This document shows positions 6,574-8,602 of a stretch of DNA of 8,602 bases, piece after piece. The stretch comes from an uncultured Verrucomicrobiota bacterium (GTDB lineage: Bacteria; Verrucomicrobiota; Kiritimatiellia; RFP12; UBA1067). Location of the stretch: NCBI GenBank assembly GCA_946631535.1, contig CAMPAF010000120.1:1-8602 (forward strand), written 5' to 3'. Within the stretch, counting starts at the first letter, position 1. Each line of letters begins with the position of its first letter. The position numbers were made by a program, and so were the translations under genes. The notes beneath the pieces are model-generated. The model worked only from the letters and a program-made list of their open reading frames with translations. It searched no databases and was not told the origin of the DNA.

Positions 6574-7271
6574 GCCGCCCCCTGCCCTTCGCGCTTCGCC
6601 GGCAGGAGAAGCGCCTTCACCCCGGCAGCGGTCTTTGCGCCCAGCATCCTGCCGTGCTTAAGGACCAGGAACTTGCCCGCGTGCGCCTCCAGCTCGTCCA
6701 GCTCGTGGCCAGACACGATTACGGCGGCGAACGTGGCGACGGCGGCAAGGATGCGCCCTATCGAGGCGCGCGTGACGGCGTCGAGGCCCGCGAGCAGGTC
6801 GTCAAGCAGGAGGATGCGCGGCCTCAGCAGCAGCGCGTCGGCCAGCGCGACCCGCTTGCGAAGCCCATGGGAAAGGCTCCCGATGCGCGCATCCACCCGG
6901 TCGCGAAGCCCGCACAGGGAAAGAGCCTCCTGCACGCGGTGGCGGATCTTCTTCGCCATCTCCCCCTTCAGGTGGGCGCGGTAGGTGAGATAGGCCTTCA
7001 CGGACATGTCCGGCTCCGCCGGCGCGTTCTCGGGCAGGTATCCCATCATGCGGTGGTAGCGCATGGAGTTCCTGAACGCGTCCTGCCCGTCCACCAGCAC
7101 GGTGCCTGACGACGGCAGAATGACGCCCGCAAGAATCTTCATCAGTGTCGTCTTCCCGACGCCGTTCGCGCCCACGAGCGCAGCGACCTCGCCCGGCGCC
7201 ACGGAAAACGTCACGTCGTCGAACAGGGAGGTCTTGCCCCATGAGAACGAGATGTTCTGGACATCCAGCAT
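6570..7271 (-). CDS. ABC transporter ATP-binding protein, GldA/CcmA-like
   Basis: Cytoplasmic ATPase that powers the fusion permease encoded next. The 233-residue protein has Walker A GANGVGKT (34-41), the GldA-type Q-loop region GYLPENAP (77-84), signature LSHGLRKR (133-140), Walker B ILLLDD (153-158), D-loop AGLD (161-164) and H-loop H189 (SGHEL). The odd point is Walker B: the catalytic Glu that normally follows the Asp is D158, and the usual Pro after it is Leu, giving DDLLAGLD instead of DEPxxGLD. Codons for both Asp are clear (GAC GAC at 6798-6803). All other motifs are intact, so this is not a decaying gene, but hydrolysis may be slow or the subunit unusual. It lies 19 bp after accA, lacks a good Shine-Dalgarno, and its start is inside a potential hairpin. 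Confidence 0.93.
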   Translation of the reverse strand: MLDVQNISFSWGKTSLFDDVTFSVAPGEVAALVGANGVGKTTLMKILAGVILPSSGTVLVDGQDAFRNSMRYHRMMGYLPENAPAEPDMSVKAYLTYRAHLKGEMAKKIRHRVQEALSLCGLRDRVDARIGSLSHGLRKRVALADALLLRPRILLLDDLLAGLDAVTRASIGRILAAVATFAAVIVSGHELDELEAHAGKFLVLKHGRMLGAKTAAGVKALLLPAKREGQGAA

Positions 7272-7290
7272 CGGTCGGAGTATTCCGATG
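7269..7290 (-). promoter_or_regulatory. Hairpin enclosing the ATPase start codon
   Basis: In the mRNA, CATCGG directly follows the accA stop codon and pairs perfectly with CCGATG, which contains the ATPase ATG (7269-7271); the loop is 10 nt. An alternative stem, TCGGA (7284-7288) with TCCGA (7275-7279), uses the same region. A ribosome finishing accA would melt either, so the two genes are probably translationally coupled. No standard Shine-Dalgarno is visible. The inference rests on sequence complementarity alone. Confidence 0.4.
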
Positions 7291-8103
7291 TCACTTGTAG
7301 AAATTGCCCATCGCGCGGAACTTCGCGTAGCGCGCGTCCACCAGCTTGTCCACAGGCACCTTCGCGAGCTCCTTCAGCGCCGCGACGACCGCCTTCTTCA
7401 CCGCGAGCGCCGCCGCCTTGTGGTTGGTCTGCGCGCCACCCACGGGCTCGGGAACGATCTCGTCCACCGCGCCGAGGCGCTTGAGGTCCGCCGCCGTGAT
7501 CTTTAGCGCCTCCGCCGCTTCCGGCGCCTTCGTGCCGTCGCGCCAGAGGATGCCCGCGCACCCTTCGGGGGATATGACGGAATAGACCGCGTTCTCCATC
7601 ATGAGGATGCGGTCGCCAACCGCGATCGCGAGCGCGCCGCCGCTGCCGCCCTCGCCCGTCACGACCACCACGATGGGCGTCTTCAGGAGAGAGAAGAACT
7701 CGAGCGACTTCGCGATCGCCTCGGCCTGCCCGCGCGCCTCCGCCGTGTCGCCGGGATACGCGCCGGGAGTGTCCACGAACGTGACGATCGGCAGGCGGAA
7801 CTTCTCGGCCAGCCTGGCGAGGCGCATCGCCTTGCGGTAACCGTCCGGGTTCGCCATGCCGAAGTTCGCCTCCACGTTCTCCTCCACGGTGGCGCCCTTG
7901 TGGTGGCCGAGAACAAGGCATTTCGCGCCCCCGATCGTGGCGAAGCCCGCGATGAGGCCGCGGTCGTCGTTCACCAGGCGGTCGCCGTGCAACTCCTCGA
8001 AGTCGCTCGCGATGTACTTCAGGAAGTCCATCAGGTGCGGGCGCTTCGGATCGCGCGCCAGCTTCACCCTGTCCATCGCCGTCACCTTCTTCTTCACTGC
8101 CAT
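7291..8103 (-). CDS. accA: Acetyl-CoA carboxylase carboxyltransferase subunit alpha
   Basis: AccA pairs with AccD to move the carboxyl group from carboxybiotin on BCCP to acetyl-CoA, making malonyl-CoA for fatty acid synthesis in the cytoplasm. Family signatures are strong: KLARDPKRPHLMDF (19-32), DTPGAYPG (111-118), EGGSGGALA (151-159) with the oxyanion glycines, and YSVISPEGCAGILW (174-187). At 270 residues it is about 50 shorter than E. coli AccA; the usual N-terminal helical segment is missing. This is not a start error: AAGGAG (8110-8115) lies 6 nt before ATG 8103 and an in-frame TAA sits at 8128-8130. accD is not in the window. The gene is 55 bp after the phosphatase gene and 19 bp before the ABC ATPase gene, all on the minus strand; no promoter is obvious in the 55 bp, so it may be read from upstream. 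Confidence 0.96.
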   Translation of the reverse strand: MAVKKKVTAMDRVKLARDPKRPHLMDFLKYIASDFEELHGDRLVNDDRGLIAGFATIGGAKCLVLGHHKGATVEENVEANFGMANPDGYRKAMRLARLAEKFRLPIVTFVDTPGAYPGDTAEARGQAEAIAKSLEFFSLLKTPIVVVVTGEGGSGGALAIAVGDRILMMENAVYSVISPEGCAGILWRDGTKAPEAAEALKITAADLKRLGAVDEIVPEPVGGAQTNHKAAALAVKKAVVAALKELAKVPVDKLVDARYAKFRAMGNFYK

Positions 8104-8109
8104 TTTCTT

Positions 8110-8115
8110 CTCCTT
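8110..8115 (-). promoter_or_regulatory. Ribosome binding site of accA
   Basis: AAGGAG on the minus strand, 6 nt before ATG 8103. It confirms the short accA start. Confidence 0.75.
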
Positions 8116-8158
8116 GTCCCAAACTCTTTAGTGTGTTTCGTGGTTGACATCATGATCC

Positions 8159-8602
8159 TCAAGTCGTCTTGCTCTCTCCGACGAGCACGGCGAGAGCCGT
8201 GATGTCGTCGGACTGCTCGGCGCCCGCCGTAAAGGCGTCCAGCTCTCGCTCCATGTTGTCAACAAGGTCGGCCGGCGCGTCCTTCGCGTGCGCTGACGCG
8301 AACGCCAGCAGCCGCTTCTCGCCGTACTGCTCGTGGTCCGCCCGCTCGGCCTCGGTGACGCCGTCCGTGTAGACCAGCAGCATCGTACCTGGATCGAACG
8401 ACGTCTTCTGCATCGCGTAGGCATATCCGGCCATGATCCCGGCGGCGACGTTGCGCTTCGCCGCCAGGAACTCCGCGCCGCCCCCGGGACGCACGACGAC
8501 GAGCGGAGTATGCCCCGCGTTGCAGTACTCCAGCCGCCCGGAGGCCAGGTCCAGCCGGCCCACGAACAGCGTCACGAACATGCACGTGTCGTTGTCCCTG
8601 CA
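8159..8602 (-). CDS. SpoIIE/RsbU-type PP2C serine phosphatase, C-terminal part (cut by window edge)
   Basis: C-terminal portion of a PPM-family phosphatase, which typically dephosphorylates an anti-sigma-factor antagonist in a partner-switching pathway. The frame stays open to the right edge, reading CRDNDTC before the methionine at 8581, and the conserved block continues across it, so that methionine is internal and the true start is outside the window. About 147 residues are visible. Counting from the Met at 8581, these include MFVTLF and LEYCNAGHTPL (17-27), the metal-binding YTDGVTEA (71-78; D73) and QSDDITAL (123-130; D125 and D126). These are the standard SpoIIE motifs, so the domain is likely active. 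Whether a GAF, PAS, HAMP or receiver domain precedes it cannot be seen. It ends 55 bp before accA on the same strand. Confidence 0.92.
   Translation of the reverse strand, partial: CRDNDTCMFVTLFVGRLDLASGRLEYCNAGHTPLVVVRPGGGAEFLAAKRNVAAGIMAGYAYAMQKTSFDPGTMLLVYTDGVTEAERADHEQYGEKRLLAFASAHAKDAPADLVDNMERELDAFTAGAEQSDDITALAVLVGESKTT

Noticed and set aside
5950..6984. 344-residue plus-strand open frame antisense to the ABC transporter genes
   Set aside because: It has low-complexity Arg/Gly/Glu-rich composition, overlaps two genes with clear motifs and has no ribosome binding site.
8149..8156. Palindrome ATCATGAT between the phosphatase gene and accA
   Set aside because: A single 8-bp palindrome at a stop codon, with no promoter or second copy, is expected by chance.

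Overview
This is a GC-rich bacterial window with seven protein-coding genes packed at high density. There are no RNA genes, CRISPR arrays, insertion sequences or phage genes. A Tat-exported TIM-barrel sugar isomerase, a secreted DUF4962/heparinase-type lyase and a GldA/GldFG-type ABC exporter in a housekeeping neighbourhood suggest the Planctomycetes-Verrucomicrobia-Chlamydiae group (Kiritimatiellota, Verrucomicrobia or Lentisphaerae). That placement is an inference from gene content and composition, not from a marker gene.

Layout. Positions 1-107 hold no convincing gene, only phased A/T-tracts. A Tat-signal sugar isomerase/epimerase-like gene (108-1010, minus) and a secreted heparinase II/III-like lyase (1177-3483, plus) diverge from a 166-bp region. 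That region carries a back-to-back pair of extended -10 promoters and an inverted repeat between them. The lyase gene runs convergently into folD with a 15-bp gap. From the right edge down to 3499 everything is on the minus strand: the C-terminal end of a SpoIIE/PP2C phosphatase (cut by the edge), accA, an ABC ATPase, a GldF-GldG fusion permease and folD.

How the genes work together. The divergent left pair looks like an extracytoplasmic glycan-use unit: the lyase cleaves an acidic polysaccharide and the isomerase-like enzyme may act on released sugars. The ATPase and fusion permease form one ABC transporter, with a 4-bp start/stop overlap. accA supplies half of the carboxyltransferase of acetyl-CoA carboxylase. 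folD serves one-carbon metabolism and appears to have its own promoter, possibly giving a leaderless mRNA.

I see no clearly new multi-gene system. The points most worth a second look are the Asp-Asp Walker B of the ATPase, the changed metal-site positions of the lyase, the probable leaderless folD, the shared promoter motif, and a hairpin that encloses the ATPase start codon.
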